Below are positions 63,535 to 64,000 of a stretch of 64,000 nt of DNA, piece after piece. Under the pieces are notes generated by a model. It had not been told where the DNA came from. It searched no databases and worked only from the letters and a program-made list of their open reading frames with translations. A program made the position numbers and the translations under genes. Position 1 is the first letter of the stretch. Each line of letters begins with the position of its first letter. Source of the DNA: Halobacteriovorax sp. JY17 (lineage in GTDB: Bacteria; Bdellovibrionota; Bacteriovoracia; Bacteriovoracales; Bacteriovoracaceae); assembly GCF_002753895.1 (NCBI RefSeq), contig NZ_NJER01000002.1, forward strand, positions 248,001-312,000, given 5' to 3'.

Positions 63535-64000
63535 ATGATTCAAAAGATTCGAAATTTCACAGATTTCCGCTTAAAGATGATGCTTACAGTATTGTTTGCG
63601 ATTCTTTGTATTCTAGAGTTTCTAGATGGAAAAATTGATGTCTCCGATTTTACAATTCCGGCCCTGCTATTCATTGTCTTTAGTGAAATTTTCTATACCT
63701 TTATTAGAACTAGAGGAATAAGTAATGTGGAGTATAGTGATTCTTCTACTCAGTTAAGTATTTTTGAAAGAGGAAATCTTGGTTTTACTCAATGGGTGAG
63801 AATGCTTGATAAGGGGCAGCTTTCAAGGTTTATCTTTAATATAACAATTTTTATTATTTTCTTAGTCGCTCTTGTTTTAGATTTGAATATTGTGGCCCAT
63901 GGAACCAATGACTTAGTTGTAAATATAATTATGGTTGTGTGGGGGAGCGTTTTCTTTGTCGTTTCGATTAAGGAGCTTAAGAAGGCGGTTAGCTATTATA
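63535..64000 (+). CDS. Membrane protein, 3' truncated by window edge
   Basis: An ATG at 63535 opens a frame (MIQKIRNFTDFRLK...) that runs without a stop to the right edge, at least 155 residues. It has two N-terminal hydrophobic segments (about 15-28 and 40-57), a short charged stretch, and two more ('FIFNITIFIIFLVALVLDL', 'IIMVVWGSVFFVVS'). I recognise no family. It lies 90 bases after feoB with its own candidate promoter. Confidence 0.6.
   Translation, partial: MIQKIRNFTDFRLKMMLTVLFAILCILEFLDGKIDVSDFTIPALLFIVFSEIFYTFIRTRGISNVEYSDSSTQLSIFERGNLGFTQWVRMLDKGQLSRFIFNITIFIIFLVALVLDLNIVAHGTNDLVVNIIMVVWGSVFFVVSIKELKKAVSYY

Overview
The window is AT-rich chromosomal DNA from a free-living, aerobically respiring Gram-negative bacterium. 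The 16S gene, the low GC content, the many exported and outer-membrane proteins and a gliding-type (Glt-like) locus otherwise typical of myxobacteria and bdellovibrios suggest the Bdellovibrionota, probably near Bacteriovorax/Halobacteriovorax. That placement is inferred by eye, not from a search. Most of the window is densely packed operons with overlapping stop and start codons. I see no phage, insertion sequence, CRISPR array or other mobile element.

Layout. 1-6496 (+): aa3-type cytochrome c oxidase operon, with a heme A synthase/heme O synthase fusion cut by the left edge, then subunits II, I and III, a diheme cytochrome c lipoprotein, a Sco copper chaperone and subunit IV. 6569-8283 (-): an orphan iron-binding-type periplasmic protein and a cyclophilin lipoprotein. 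8428-13850 (+): a complete rRNA operon (strong promoter, tRNA-Ala, 16S, 23S, 5S, UUCG-loop terminator), in which tRNA-Ala precedes 16S instead of lying in the spacer. 13999-18349: ftsK, then rpsB-tsf. 18377-26539: pyrH-frr-uppS-cdsA-rseP-tsaB-psd-like-pssA-barrel protein-truA, a growth and envelope-lipid cluster. 26668-28545: trigger factor and a small exported protein.

28800-32673 (-): a tyrosine/homogentisate catabolic operon (HisC-type aminotransferase, fumarylacetoacetase, homogentisate dioxygenase, flavin reductase-like). 32801-34907 (+): DUF309, EI24/CysZ-like and glycosyltransferase-9-like genes. 34902-37568 (-): valS. 37763-38521 (+): Tsx/OmpK-like channel. 38518-44491 (-): a membrane iron-sulfur oxidoreductase (EtfD-like) followed by three uncharacterised exported proteins. 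44635-46180 (+): membrane protein and lipoprotein. 46177-47022 (-): Hsp33. 47104-52781 (+): AddB-like and AddA-like recombination nucleases.

52876-61119 (+): outer-membrane barrel, three TPR-type exported proteins, a small periplasmic protein and an FHA/TonB-like trans-envelope protein. This resembles the non-motor part of the Myxococcus Glt gliding machinery. 61247-63444: feoAB. 63535 to the right edge: a truncated membrane protein.

The main points of interest are a phosphatidylserine decarboxylase homologue lacking all three catalytic triad residues; four genes whose -10 element ends exactly six bases before the ATG (candidate leaderless mRNAs); an AddAB pair in which both subunits carry the iron-sulfur nuclease cysteines; the motor-less Glt-like operon; and the unknown exported three-gene operon with a Cys-rich protein and a repeated C-terminal motif.
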